Assembly (NCBI RefSeq): GCF_000264995.1
Contig: NW_006767448.1
Location: 486,775-530,161, forward strand
Reading direction: 5' to 3'
DNA length: 43,387 nucleotides
Source of the DNA: Punctularia strigosozonata HHB-11173 SS5
Lineage: Eukaryota; Basidiomycota; Agaricomycetes; Corticiales; Punctulariaceae
The notes beneath the pieces are model-generated. The model saw only the letters and a program-made list of their open reading frames with translations, had not been told where the DNA came from and did no database searches. Below are positions 22,541 through 34,621 of the stretch, in pieces. Position numbers and translations under genes: made by a program. The first letter of the stretch is position 1. Every line of letters starts with the position of its first letter.

Positions 22541-24540
22541 TTATAGAATATCTTCGGAGGACATGATCTTCTTTCCTTTGCCAGCTCGACCGCGCCCACC
22601 AGCGGCCCGCGCGTTGGATCGCGTCTTTGGCTTCTTCGTGAGATGAGTCACCCCACCGCGATGGGAAGAGTCGGACCTTGTGTACGTAGACTTGCAGTCG
22701 GGACTATCGCACTTGCAACCGTACCTCCCCTCCTGACAATGCGACATGGTCGTCATGTGGCGCGCGAGCGTACGTGGGTGCGCAAAGCGTCTCCCTGTGC
22801 CGTCACCGAGACGGCACCGCGGACGAGGAGACGGGCAGGCACAATAGCCGTGGGTTTGTTTGTACTTCATCGCATGGCCCGTGAGGTGCCACTCCACATC
22901 GAGGTGCAAGGTTTTCCGGCAGTCCGGCCACGGACATTGAATAGGTCCTGAGCGCTCGGCTCTGTCGGCGAGTCTTTCGGGGACGACCCGCTTCAGGCGG
23001 GGTTTCTTCGCGGTCCGCTGTGGACCAGAGGCGGGAGCGCGCTGTTCGAAGGCCATCGACATCGAATCGGGAGGCGCGTACGACGCGATCTGCGGTCCCG
23101 CCTGGGCAGGATGTTGACCGAAGCCGGTGGGCGTGGGTGGGGAAGAGTACGACGCGTTCGACGAAGAGGAAGAACATAGCGAAGGGGTGCGGGAGGGGCC
23201 CGGCGCAAGGGGGGTTCGGGTCGGGTTTGGATCTATCTGCCAGAAATTGTCTCTGAGAACGGCAGGCGCTGAGGCCGGTGCTTGTCCGTACAACGACGCC
23301 GGCGGTAACGATGAACTCGCATTGGAGGTGCCTGACGCGATCGACGACAGAGCCAGATCTGGATGTGCCTGACATGCGCTGGCTTCGTGCGCTTGCCTGT
23401 AAACGTCTTCCCAAGAAACGTGAGCCGAAGGTGGCGGACGGGTGGAAGATCCTGTGCTGGAAATGTGGAGTCGGGGTTGCTTGATCGGGAGGTAGGCCGA
23501 CTGATGTGCGCTTCCATACTCGGGTGAAAAACCATGAGAGGACTCGGAGTTGATTTGGGAGTAACCGCCGGGCACTGCTGGAGCCGCACGGAGCCACTCC
23601 TCCCAAGGGGTCTGAGAGACTACCGCTGGCCTCGAGGCGCCCAATGCCGAAGCACGGCTGATAGAGGGAAGAGGCCACATGTTCTCATCGTCTAGGGCGA
23701 GAATTGGCTGGTAACTGGCGTACGAGCAAGTCAGGACGGCGATATGTCATTTTCGTGAGACGCGTACCTCGAGGGTAAAGGCGAATTCAGCCAATTGCTC
23801 GGCGGCGGCGAACCCGAAGGACGGCCGTGCGCGAGCCGCAAATCGGGATGAGCCGCGACGGGTTGCGCATGAAAAGCGTTGGATGAGCGGTCCGTGGACA
23901 TCAAAGTCGAAGGATGTCCGCGCGTCGGCGGCGGCGCAGAGATAGATGGCTGTGTGGTGACGGGCACAGGCTGATTGTAGGATACCGCTTGCCCCGAGGA
24001 GAGGTCATACCAGCCGTTCGCGGATGGCGCGACCGGAGAGTGGCGGGGCGGCTGCGACGGGATGAGCAACGACGACAGTGCGGCGAACGCTGGGTGGTCG
24101 GCGGACACCGGATGCATGTAGGCGGCGTCGTCGTCGAACGACTCTGGCATTAGAGCTTGGAAGCAGGCTTCCAGTTCTTCATTCCAGTCGTCGGATGATG
24201 CTCCAGAGGTGGGAGGAGGCGCGGGAGGGATGGAGAAAGGGTCGGGCTCGAAAGTCATCGCGTTGTGGGCGAGGTCGTGTGGCGGAGGTGTATCCGTCAA
24301 GGAAAGCTGAGCGAAAGAGGAGGATCTGAGCGATGGACGAGTTACAAATCGGTGAGCAGAGGGCAGCGCGGAGGATATCATTTGAACATACGGGAGGCGC
24401 GCGTGAAGGTCATTGTTCGATTCGTGAAGCGAGCCGTAGATCGGCTGTGCGTGAATCTGGTCGTAGATGGACTGGGCGAGAGAAGGCGGATCATAGCAGG
24501 GAAGTGGCTGATTACGGGACGATTGGTATGAAGAGGACAT
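22541..24540 (-). CDS. C2H2-like three-finger protein with disordered N-terminus (family member C)
   Basis: Two exons, 24540-23768 and 23714-22541, join through a 53-nt phase-2 intron (branch-like CTGAC) to 648 residues. The N-terminal 450 residues are Pro/Ser/Ala-rich and disordered, with one acidic patch (SDDWNEELEACFQALMPESFDDD) that could be an activation segment. A basic linker (TAKKPRLKRVVPERLADR) precedes the fingers. Finger 1 is C518-x4-C523 (CPWPDC) with H534-x3-H538. Finger 2 has CACPSPRPRC with RRFAHPRTLARHMTTMSH. Finger 3 has CKCDSPDC with YTRSDSSHRGGVTH. The C-terminus is Arg/Gly/Lys-rich. It is probably a nuclear DNA-binding protein. It differs from its paralogues in having a long coding first exon. 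The role is inferred from domain layout only. Confidence 0.85.
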
Positions 24541-24698
24541 GACGCAGGTGAAGAAACACGGGCTGGAAGGAAAATATACGAGTAGAGAGCAAGGGAAAAA
24601 AAATATGAAAGAGATGAGAGGCGGGGCGAGCGAGGAGTCGGTTCTTGAGGAGATCGCAGGGCGTTGGAGTGGCTGATATCAAGCGCAGAGCGTCGAGG

Positions 24699-24704
24699 CT
24701 TATA
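24699..24704 (-). promoter_or_regulatory. TATA box of family member C
   Basis: TATAAG within ACATATAAGCC on the minus strand, about 160 bp upstream of the ATG at 24540. Confidence 0.4.
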
Positions 24705-26563
24705 TGTCGGAAAGTAAGCCCCTCCGGCCACTGGATGCAAGGCTTTCCAAAGCAAAAAAAGTTTGGGAAATGAAAGCCAAAGGAAGCCCGGCTCTGCGTC
24801 AAAGGTGCGCCAGGATGATACCGGAGGCGGAATAACGCCGAGTCTCTTTGTGCTGGTTTTCAGGTAGTGGCCTCGTAGTCGCGCCTTGAGGAAAGCGCGA
24901 GGGATTCTAGATTTCGTAGCCACCGCACACAGCGCCTCTTGGGGTGAGCCGGTGGCTTGCTGCGTCTTCCACAGTGGAAATGAAAGTTGGTCAGATTGCC
25001 TCTTGTGAGAGAATACAGCGCATCTGGACAATGCACGAGCGGACCTTTGCAGTGCCGTAAGTATTCTGAGGCCCCATTGTTGGATGTGCGAGTTCCAGAG
25101 AGGGTACTAGAGGTCGCGTGCGCACCCACAGTGTGCAGCTAATGTGAAGACTAAGGGGTATAGTAGCTTCATGAACGCCTGTCGCCCATAGATCAGACCG
25201 TGCCACAGCCCACAGGATCAAAGGAGAGGCAGGGATGACTCACGAGTCGACTTCTATCGGCAGCAGGCCGCGACGAAGAGCCACCGTTCATCTCTTCGAT
25301 GGATCTGCGACAGCGAAGTCCTCGAGCCTCCCCTTTGCCAGGCCGTTTCAGCCACAGGCCGCGTGAGAGGCGGAGATGACAGCGCGGGGCGGAGGCCCTT
25401 CGCGCATGGCAATGACATGTAGGCGCGGGGGCCACGAACGGAGATCGGCGGCAGGAGGGGTGGTTTCGATCCTATGAAAGATTCCAGGCGTTTGCTTTTT
25501 TCTTTCGCGGTGGATGCCCGTTATACGAACCCTGACGTATTCGCACCAACCACGAACGAGTGTCGACACAAATGACGATCCTAAAGACAGTGGAGGAGTA
25601 GTAATGAAGGTCTTGCAGTCCTGTGCGCCCAGATGAACCGGAGGGGTCTCCTAGCCCTGACGTCTCCTCCGGTGGCTAACGGCGGCACCAAGACTCCAGG
25701 GACAAAGACGGGGGGGGGGGGATGTGCGGCCCATCGCGAGTCGCAAACCTAGTATAGAGAGAGAAGGACGCGGGGGGGGGGGGGGGGCGATCGCAGCGTC
25801 ATGTTACATAACCTCTGTTGGCGCGTTGTTTCCTTTTGAGAATCGGGATGTGAGACAGGTTGCTATGGAGCGTCTGTTCGAGACTGTTGTTGGAGTGCAC
25901 CGGGAACGAGGTGGAGGTCTGTACCTGCCCGGTTAGTTTGCTCAAGCGTGGGTAAAAGGCAATCTAGAAACGGACGTAGTAGTACGCACCGGCTGTGACT
26001 GGGGCGGAAATTGGGACACAAAAGTGAGAAGAGCGAGGAGCAGACCACAGTTCGCTACACGTTATCGCCCTGCACGCAGTCGTACGGGTCAGGCGCGAGG
26101 CAAACGGAGGTATTTGCTGTACTCGATGATCTGAAGCCTGGATTTGCCGGCGGACCGGGGTTTTACGCGTCGTTTTGGAAAAAAGGATGGGGCGCGATAA
26201 AACGCGGAAGAAGCGTTGCGATCTCCGGTCCCGGGTTGAACTGGGGAACGTACGGATCGTATCGCCTGTATATATGGTCGCTAACGGGAGCACCATCGGC
26301 TTGTAGAAACGTCTGTGTAACGGGCGCATCTAACAATGCCCGTTTCGCCACGTTTCAGGGCCTTGTCTGTGGTCGCGCGAGCCGCACAAACTCGGTGCAC
26401 ATCGATCGATCGTGTCCTGGAACGTCGTTCCTGCGCGTATGCCGTTCGATCGCTGTTGCCCGTAGGGGTGCTGCACGAGATGCGAGGAGACAAATAAGAG
26501 CGGTTCGCACACTCGCCGGTGACGCGGACCGTTTCGTTGTTTCGATTTGGGCGCTTATGTTGC
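24705..26563. other. Intergenic, long G-runs, no supportable gene
   Basis: No convincing gene. A 217-codon minus frame at 24378-25031 overlaps the finger gene's leader and start and looks like chance. A short exon-like piece with a GTGAGT donor at about 25237 (minus) could not be extended. Two long G homopolymers occur (G12 at 25710-25721, G16 at 25772-25787). A 189-codon plus frame at 26011-26580 has no motif. Confidence 0.4.
25710..25787 (+). repeat. Paired G homopolymers (G12 and G16)
   Basis: G12 at 25710-25721 and G16 at 25772-25787, 50 bp apart, both on the plus strand. Such runs can fold into G-quadruplexes and are prone to length error in assembly. Confidence 0.7.
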
Positions 26564-27265
26564 TTAGTCATCATGCATGATTTGCTGGATCAGCGCTAGC
26601 AAGGCGCCGGCGTCTTCTGACAATGTTTTGACGACCTCGCTAGCGCGGTTCAACGAAACCTGGAAGTGATGAATGAAATTCAATCGCGGTACGATTGGAG
26701 CGGAGACTGGCCACGTCCACCCTGAAGCTCGATTCTATCCTTCGCCACGCGACGGGGCGTCTTCTTCGCGTCGTTCTTGTACGACGCGAGAGTGTGTCCA
26801 GGACGTGGCGGCTGTCTACGTCAACTGTAATGGAGAGATCCTGGTTGGGTTGGATCTGTGGGATGACTTGAACAGGAGTTGGCGGTCCGCGTCGGCGGGT
26901 TGACCTGACTTCGGTGCGTGATCCGATTCGCTGTACAACCTACCGCAAAAGTACTGATACCTGCAGTTCAGGATATGGATATCCCTCATGTACACTCGTC
27001 GGAGCGAACCATCGAGTCTTCCTCATGTACCAAAGCATCAATGATCCGTCTGAATCTGAAAGGCTATATAGCAAGACACCGTGCTCGACCTGAACAAGAA
27101 CTGCGACTTCCCCAGAGAGCGCGTTCGCATCGCCGCCCACGCTTCTCTGTCAACAGCGTCGAGTCTAAACGAACGCGCGAACGCGTGTTACGCACGTCTC
27201 CATGACGTCGCGTCAGCTTTCTCCGGATCCGCGTCCTCCGACAGAGCCAACCGCCTCTCCGTCAT
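26564..27265 (-). CDS. Hypothetical multi-exon gene (locus H)
   Basis: The 3' part is well supported. Exon 26939-26721 (73 codons) and last exon 26659-26564 (32 codons) join through a 61-nt phase-0 intron into RPVAWRRIESSFR followed by VSLNRASEVVKTLSEDAGAL and a TAA stop. The exon before them ends at 26994 (GTACAT donor) and includes GSLMLWYMRKTRWFAPTS. A possible start is the ATG at 27265, reading MTERRLALSEDADPEKADAT and ending at a GTGCGT donor, but the link from there to the middle exon is unresolved. Charged and helical at the C-terminus; no known family recognised. The opposite strand is also open here, so strand choice rests on the splice signals. Confidence 0.38.
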
Positions 27266-27641
27266 CTCCGTGTTCGCTCGCGTTTCACGGTTCAGACCGC
27301 CGGTTCTTGTTCACCGCTCGTCCCATTATCTCCCTTGCCTCAAGGCGCTCAACCACACGACGGCTCACGTACGTCAGGGCATCGGAAACGCTATCGCGCC
27401 CGAGGTCGCATTCAACACCCCTGTGTGTGCCTGCGCCCTTCCGCGGCTGATGAAACTCAACGCCGGGATCCGCACCGGCGCTGATCGCGTTTCCAAACGC
27501 CACGAAGGGAGAGACTCGGTCGTCACGCCTGTCGGCCGAACATGGCACTCTTCCTCCCGCCCGCGTCCTCGTCCGCCCGCCGCCCGCGAAAATCGCGATG
27601 GCGCGCCTACACCCTTCCCCCCCCCTCCCGCGACGCCTCGC
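27266..27641. other. GC-rich stretch beside the gap, no assigned gene
   Basis: A plus-strand frame is open from 27081 into the N gap, but the Ns inflate its length and it overlaps locus H on the other strand. C-rich at its right end, which may explain the assembly gap. Confidence 0.3.
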
Positions 27642-28205
27642 NNNNNNNNNNNNNNNNNNNNNNNNNNNNNNNNNNNNNNNNNNNNNNNNNNNNNNNNNNN
27701 NNNNNNNNNNNNNNNNNNNNNNNNNNNNNNNNNNNNNNNNNNNNNNNNNNNNNNNNNNNNNNNNNNNNNNNNNNNNNNNNNNNNNNNNNNNNNNNNNNNN
27801 NNNNNNNNNNNNNNNNNNNNNNNNNNNNNNNNNNNNNNNNNNNNNNNNNNNNNNNNNNNNNNNNNNNNNNNNNNNNNNNNNNNNNNNNNNNNNNNNNNNN
27901 NNNNNNNNNNNNNNNNNNNNNNNNNNNNNNNNNNNNNNNNNNNNNNNNNNNNNNNNNNNNNNNNNNNNNNNNNNNNNNNNNNNNNNNNNNNNNNNNNNNN
28001 NNNNNNNNNNNNNNNNNNNNNNNNNNNNNNNNNNNNNNNNNNNNNNNNNNNNNNNNNNNNNNNNNNNNNNNNNNNNNNNNNNNNNNNNNNNNNNNNNNNN
28101 NNNNNNNNNNNNNNNNNNNNNNNNNNNNNNNNNNNNNNNNNNNNNNNNNNNNNNNNNNNNNNNNNNNNNNNNNNNNNNNNNNNNNNNNNNNNNNNNNNNN
28201 NNNNN
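27642..28205. other. Assembly gap (564 N)
   Basis: Unsequenced stretch flanked on both sides by C-rich DNA. It removes most of the upstream region of the O-methyltransferase; only 97 bp of leader are visible before its ATG. Confidence 0.99.
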
Positions 28206-28302
28206 TTCCACTACTCTCCTCCCCCCCCCACCCCCCACGCCTTCCCCCCGCCCGCGCGACACCCCCCCACCATCGGTAGGCCCCCATCGCTCTCCCCCCC
28301 CG

Positions 28303-31268
28303 ATGACGTTCGCCGAGCTCCGCGCCCTGCACGCCCTCATCGGCACCGCGCTCGACGACATCCAGCGCACCTACACCGCCTCCGCCGCTCCCCACCCCCT
28401 ACACCCGCCCGACGCCGATCCCGACGGCACCTCGCCGCCCGACTTCCCCTCGCTCTCCGCCCCCTACGACCCGTCCTCGCCCTCCGAAGCGCTCCTCCAC
28501 GACCCCGCCGTCGCCCGCGCCTGCGCCCGCATCGTCGCCGCCGCAGGCCAGCTCACCGCCGCCGTCCAGAACCCTTTCCTCACCATATGGTAAGGGCAAA
28601 AAATAAAAATCTCTTTTCCGTTCCCTTCGTTTTTTTGGGGGGGCCTGAGCGAAGTCGATTTTTTTTTTTGTTTGTTTTAGCGACGCGACGATGACGTACC
28701 ACCTCCCGGCCTGCATGCGCGTCCTCGAAGCATCCCACGTCGTCGAGATCCTGCGCGAAGCCGGCCCGGACGGTCTGCACGTCGAACGCATCGCGGCCCG
28801 GGTCCCGTATCCCATCGACTCCCGCACTCTCGGTGCGTTCCACTTTTTTTTTCACCAGTTTTTATACGCATATCGTCGCTGACGGCCTATCCCCTCGGTT
28901 CAAATCAAAATCACATTGTGGAACGCTCAGCGCACGTGCTCCGCCTGCTCGCGACGCACCACGTCCTGGCCGAACGCGCGCCGGACGTGTTCGCCAACAA
29001 CCGGCTTTCGTCGTACATCGACACGGGTGCGCGTCTCTTTCTTATTTATCATACCGTTCCTCTACCGCGCCATCGCTGATCGGTGATACGTTGGGTGGGG
29101 CGGGCGGGCATGCAGGCAAATCCGTAGCCGAGATCCTGTCCAACCCGGACTCCAAGTACGCCGACACGGACGGCGTCGCCGCTTTCGTAGGGCTCAAGTA
29201 CGTGCCCACCCCCCCCCCTTCCCCCCTTCACCGACATCCCGAAAAAAAAAACCTTACGATGCATTTTGACAACCCCTCTTTGCTCTGTAGCACGGACGAG
29301 CTGTTCAAGTCCTCGGCGTACCTCGCCGACGCCCTCCTCCGCCTTCCCGAGGACAGACCGCCGACCCGCCGGCCGCATCGTCGCGGCGGCCAGGTCTTGC
29401 CGACGCTGCGCTCGTTCGGGAGCGGCACGTCGCGCGAGTCGCTGTTTGGCGACCCGGGGGAGGACCTGCTTCTCCTCCGTAAACCCGTTAGTCAGGACGT
29501 CACGCCTGAAGCACGAGTACAGACTCGCGTTCAAGAGAAGGAGAAAGAGCAAGAGCAAGAGCAAGTCCTGCAGGAGAGGAAGAAGGAGAGGGAGAGGGAG
29601 GGACAGAGGGACGTGCTCATGAGCCCCGGCTTCGGCTCCGGCTCGCACTTTGGCTGCGAGCCTCCTTCTGCCCACCACCCCTTCGATATCGCGGAAGGCA
29701 AGCGCGATGGTAGCAACAGAAAACGCCCGCCGCCGCCGCCTTCTTCTTCCCCGCTCACCGCCCCGCCCGCCGAGGGAGCCGGATCGGGATCGGCGACGAT
29801 CCTCGCGAGCTCGTCGTCGCCGTGGAGAGTCCCCGCCTCGCAGACGTTCTCGTGGGCGCGTCCGTTGGATCTCGGGGCGATGCAGATGAAGATGACGAGG
29901 GAGGGAGGGAGAGACGAAGGAGGCGGCGGTCCGGGTGGTGGGGGGGACGAGGGGGCAGGCGGGAGCGGGAAGGCGAGCGGGCTGGGGTTGGGGTTTCGGC
30001 ATCCCCCGTCTTGGGCGGCGAAGCGCGCGCGAAGGGGTTCGACCTCGAACGCGCCTTTGGTGACCGCTTCCGACTCTGCTACCGAGACCGGGACCGAGGC
30101 CGAAGAGAAGACGACGCCGGTGCCGGTCGTGACCACGGCGTTTGCGCGCGCGTTCGGGACGGACGAGCCGTATTTTGCGTGGCTCGAGTCGTGCGCGAAG
30201 GCGGGCGGGGGCGAAGGAGGAGAAGGAGAAGAAGGAGAAGGGGAAGAAGGAGGAGAAGAAGGGGAAGAACGCGCGTTGACGTTTTGCTCGCGGCTGCACC
30301 GGTTCGGCGCGGCGATGAGGGGGAGCGCGCGGTGGGAAGGCGAGAGCGGGATTTTGGACGGTAAGTTTGACCTCTTTCTTCCTCCTCCTCCTCCTCCTCA
30401 CCCTCTCCTCCTGCAACACTGTATCTGACACTGTGCTTCTTTGTTTTTTGTTTTGCCAAGGTTTTGACTGGGCGTCGTTGGAGCCTGGCGCGCTCGTGGT
30501 CGACGTGGGGGGCGGGGTGGGGAGCCACGCGATGCGGCTCGCGCGCGCGTTTCCGGCGCTGAGGTTCGTGGTCCAGGACCGCGCGAGGGTGTGCGAGATG
30601 GGGAGGGAGGTGTGGAAGGTGCAGTTTCCCGGGGCGGTGGAGGGGGGTAGGGTCGTGTTTCAGGGTGCGCGTTTTTTTTTTTTTTTCCTTTTTTTTTTTT
30701 GTTCTTTTGGATAGAGGCTGACCTTTTTTATCTTGGTTGGTTTGGTCTGGTTCTGGTCCAGGACACGACTTTTTCGACGAGCAGCCGCGCGTGGCGAGGG
30801 AGGCGGATGTGTTCTTGCTCCGGGTCATTACGCACGATTGGCCGGATGCGGACGTGAGGCGCATCCTGGGTCGGTTGAGGGAGGTGGCCAAGCCCGGCGC
30901 GAGGCTCGTAGTCGGGGAGCACGTTCTGGGCGAGGCTTGCCATCTCGGCGGGCGAGGAGCAGACGGTGCATGGGACTGGCCTCTGCTCGCGAATGGTGGA
31001 AGGGCGAGCGCGTGTGGGCATTATATGGACATGACGGTATGTCCACTCTGCGCCTCTTTTTTTCCCACCCGTGGACGCGCAGCGCTGAGTGTGAGATGTG
31101 AAGATGCTCTCCATGTTCAACGCGCAGGAGCGTACCGCACGCGAGATGCGGGCGTTGTGGGCGAGTGCGGGGTGGTGCGTTGGGGAGGTGAGGAGGGCGG
31201 CGGGCAATGGCGGGTTTGGATATATCGTGGCGGAGCCTGCGGTCGAGCTGCATCAGGGACGTCTTTAG
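28303..31268 (+). CDS. COMT-like O-methyltransferase with large low-complexity insertion
   Basis: Eight exons join in frame: 28303-28589, 28681-28832, 28931-29026, 29116-29197, 29291-30360, 30461-30664, 30762-31036, 31104-31268, giving 776 residues against roughly 450-500 for the family. The N-terminal helical dimerisation part reads through LRLLATHHVLAERAPDVFANNRLS and DELFKSSAYLADALLRLP. The SAM site DVGGGVG is at 577-583. The catalytic His is probably H655 in RVITHDWPDADVRRIL. The end matches the family (LLSMFNAQERTAREMRALWASAG-like). It should methylate a hydroxyl of a small aromatic or polyketide-type molecule in the cytosol using SAM. Between residues about 228 and 484 lies an insertion of Lys/Glu/Gln, poly-Pro, Gly and acidic repeats, all in exon 5 and continuously open. 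Introns carry unusually long T-runs. The insertion could hide an unrecognised intron, or be a true linker between the two domains. Confidence 0.85.
30213..30275 (+). repeat. Purine-rich GAA/GGA simple repeat in coding exon
   Basis: Imperfect GAA/GGA repeat coding for Gly/Glu residues inside exon 5 of the O-methyltransferase, next to the FAWLES segment. A sister tract of AGAGCA units lies at about 29546-29563. These look like slippage products. Confidence 0.7.
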
Positions 31269-34200
31269 GCTCCCCGGATGCGCGGTGGAAAGGAAGCGGT
31301 TTAGTTTTATTCGTTGGATCGGCGGTCGGTATGTTCGAGCGCTGGGATGTTTTTCCGGGTGCGCGCGAGATGATCGGATGTCCCTTCTATAGATTATGTT
31401 CGTGTAATACAACATCAGCTGTTACCTCAGTTATTGCGTTGCTGAGATGAGGGATCGGATCGTCGGACGTTATGATCTGCTCAGAACCATGCTCGCTCAC
31501 TCGTCAGCTAATCAAGGTACTATTGTAACCTATCAAGGAACATCCCTTTGGAACAGCCTCAAGGTAGGTAGATAGGTAGATTGCCGACGAGGTCCCGGTA
31601 GCGGAACAGCCGGTTGCTGCGCTGCACGTACGCCACTCGTGCAGTCTACAGCGTCTTCCCATCGAACATACATAAAGGGGTTGCAAGTCGTCCTGAAAGT
31701 TACGAGAAAATGTGAATAACAGGATCATGATACTTAGAGCCCTACAGTTTACTCTGACTGTAACTGTTTTCATTGTAGTCCTCGAGATGAGTGAGTCAGG
31801 CGAGAGCAGCGCTTCTTAACATCTCTGATGTTTCATACCTTCAGTTGTCATGGCCTTAACGTGAGTAATATCCACGAGTAGACTCATGCGCAGGTCATTG
31901 TAACGAGTTGTAGGTTCAAATATCCGAAGGACGCGCAGTTTCATAAAATCACGGTCTGATCATGTTTTGCTCATGCTCGACCTACGCTACTAATTATCCC
32001 GATACATAGAATTACGACACCGGATCACTGGCTGTGGCAGCCGTAAATGACATAGTAATTGCGATTGCAATGTCGTACTACCTGTCCACTTGGCAAACGG
32101 GTATTAAACGGTACTCTCCTCCTCCTGTTGGCCCTCCTTTTCGAAATTTGACTCGCTATCCGCACAGAACAAACACGTTGCTCAACCGCATGATCACGTA
32201 GTGTAATTACGACAGGAGCCCTCACCAGTATGGCGGAGCTGGCCATCCGCATATGCGTATATCCTATGCAGTGGGTGGCCATATGACCATACTCATCGTA
32301 AGAAACCAAATTTGTTACTATGCCCGACAATCTACAGCTTCGTGAATAGCCATAAGTTAGTAATTATGTTATCTGTGTAAACGGACAAGGCAGATAGGTT
32401 GATTGTAGTCTATGCCAGCTCTCTTCTGGCTATGTACGGTTGCATGTCCATGCGCAAAGCACGTCGCTGACACAAATATGTCGACCTTCACCAGGCTCAA
32501 CGCGCGCCAATCTCTCAAGCAATACTCTCAAGGAAACAACATCATCGCGTCGGACAACGGCTTCCCTCTCATCCGGATGACATCAGGAACATCCTCATGG
32601 TACAAATTAGCTAGAATTAGCTGAGGTTGGAGATACTTAGAAGTAATTGTACTGATTGCACCAAAGTATGCAAATTATGCCCAATTATCTGAATTCAACA
32701 GGTCCCCCTTCAATTAGTTGTAACTGGGGATAACAGATCAGGCTCCTGGCGGTTTGGCTGCAGGAGGTTCGGGAGAAACAGGCAGCGAAATTCTAGGAGG
32801 CGAACCCATTACAAGTCAGGTTCGGGACTGTCTTCGCACAAATTACTACGATCAACCGCTCACTGACTACGCCATCGCAGCTCCTATTTTTGCGTCGTCA
32901 GGGTTGGATGATTCAACGAAGATCATTGACTGCAGTGTATACGGTGACATTGGCGCTAATGCCTGACATAGGAGGTCATCCTGTATGTGAGACGTTGTCA
33001 GCAGCTTTCCTGAGATTATCGCACTCCCGGGGATAGAGGGAAGTGCTAAATAGTGTTGCAAGCAATCGTGAGCCGTAAGCAGCATCTTATAGAAGTACAC
33101 CATGTTCATGCGCCGTATCTACTCGCTGGCACCCAATACGACCATCTCAGAAACTTGTCTCCGGAGAGAGGTTGCACCGTCGGCTCCGGGGGCGTTCACG
33201 TTGCGTTCAAACATCAACTTTGGGCTGAGACCGAGAGGGAGGCAGTACAAATTTAGGCTGTCTCGTGGCGGTAGTTGGCGCCTTTTCATGAATCCCATCG
33301 CCAGTATTCCACGATAGTCCCGTTGAATGGTTCAATCCACCAAGAGGATAGTCTCTCCAGTTTGGGAGGTTGAGACTCTCGCATCGGTTCGACTTTGCGA
33401 TGACCCTGCTCTTGATCTCGATCTCCCCAATTCAGGGTTGCAAAGCAGAGTTCTCAGGCGTAATCTAGAGCTCGATATCTCACCAAGTTTCATCGATATT
33501 CCTTGGTTTTCGCTTCACAGTTCGCCGATACGCCTGTGCTGACCTGGAGCAAGCTCTCCGCGACCTTCTTTCGCGTCATGCCTCGCATCCGGCCCTCAAG
33601 TGGCAGTGTCGTGTCGGAAGCCCGCGTCGCTGGTGAACGTAGGGAGGCAGATAAGTAATGTAGCGCAGAGCTTAGTGTGGATAATAGCGTGCATCACCTA
33701 CAGCTGATCGGAGAACATCGAGCTCGGCGTCGCCGATTGATTAGTCAGCATGACGTGCCGGCGTCGGCTGACGTCGGGGCCGCCCGGTGCTTCCTCGATG
33801 GGCGCTACGGTGCTGGCTGCGATGCGTCTTAGACTCTGGTAGTCCATCCACTCTGGCTTGCAACTGTCTGACAACACCAGCCTTGATAAACAACAAAGAA
33901 GCCCCTCAAAAGGTGCCCATGTCGGCGCTGGCTGGCTCTATCCTCCAGCAAGCCGAACTCGCATCGCCAACAACGCTTTGTCGAACTTTACCCCTGCATT
34001 AGCGGTGCATTGCACTGCGCGCGCCAAGCTCTTGTTGCTTGAGAACAAAGACGACGCAGGAGGACATCCTGATCTATCCTGATGTACGGAGAATCAGGAA
34101 TGGGGGGGGGGGGGGCTTTGTGCATATGTCACATGTCGCATTGTCGCATTGACCTCGTTCTGCTTAGCGCTCCGGGCGACATAGGGAACGAAAGCGGTCT

Positions 34201-34621
34201 ATACTCCATTACGCCGGCCCAGACGAGGTGATTTCCTGGGCAAAACTATTCGCATGTTCCCGCTGTGAGAGCGTCACATACTGAAAGGAGTTGGGTACGC
34301 GCAGACAGGAACGCGGTCACGTTCGAGCATCTTCCCGGAGCCGACGCGCGCGTCACGAGCATAGGAACTGTGGAAACAACGCGCTGCGCGTCTTTACCGT
34401 ACAACGCCTCGGTTGAAAGACGAAGGAGTGTAGCCCTCGTACAAAATACCTGTAGCAACGCGTTCTACTCCTTCCCCCGCAATCCCTCTTCTAGCGCTCT
34501 TCAGCTCTTCATCGCATACGCTCAGGTCTAGCCCACATCTCTCTCCGTTCTGTCTGCCCTTACGAACAACTTTCATCAACTTGATCGTCGCGTCTCGTTC
34601 CTCCACCTCGACAGACTCAAC
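31269..34621. other. 3.3 kb gene-poor, AT-richer stretch
   Basis: Only short frames. The most protein-like ends at 32966 (plus, about 50 residues) but has no splice-consistent partners or motif. G14 occurs at 34102-34115. TGACGTCGG with a nearby near-copy lies around 33750-33775. I see no gene, transposon or RNA here. Confidence 0.4.
34102..34115 (+). repeat. G14 homopolymer
   Basis: Fourteen consecutive G on the plus strand in the gene-poor stretch, about 0.5 kb upstream of family member E. Confidence 0.8.

Noticed and set aside
24378-25031. 217-codon minus-strand frame next to the 24.5 kb finger gene
   Set aside because: Overlaps the start of a well-supported gene in another frame and shows no family features.
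27081-28694. 537-codon plus-strand open frame across the gap
   Set aside because: Most of its length is N; the right part is an alternative frame of the O-methyltransferase first exon and the left part overlaps the better spliced minus-strand locus H.
29049-30431. 460-codon minus-strand open frame
   Set aside because: Antisense shadow of the O-methyltransferase exons 4-5; Arg/Leu-rich low complexity caused by GC-rich codons on the other strand.
5648-31268. Secondary-metabolite cluster made of the P450 and O-methyltransferase
   Set aside because: They are about 20 kb apart, with no polyketide synthase, NRPS, terpene synthase or prenyltransferase seen between them.
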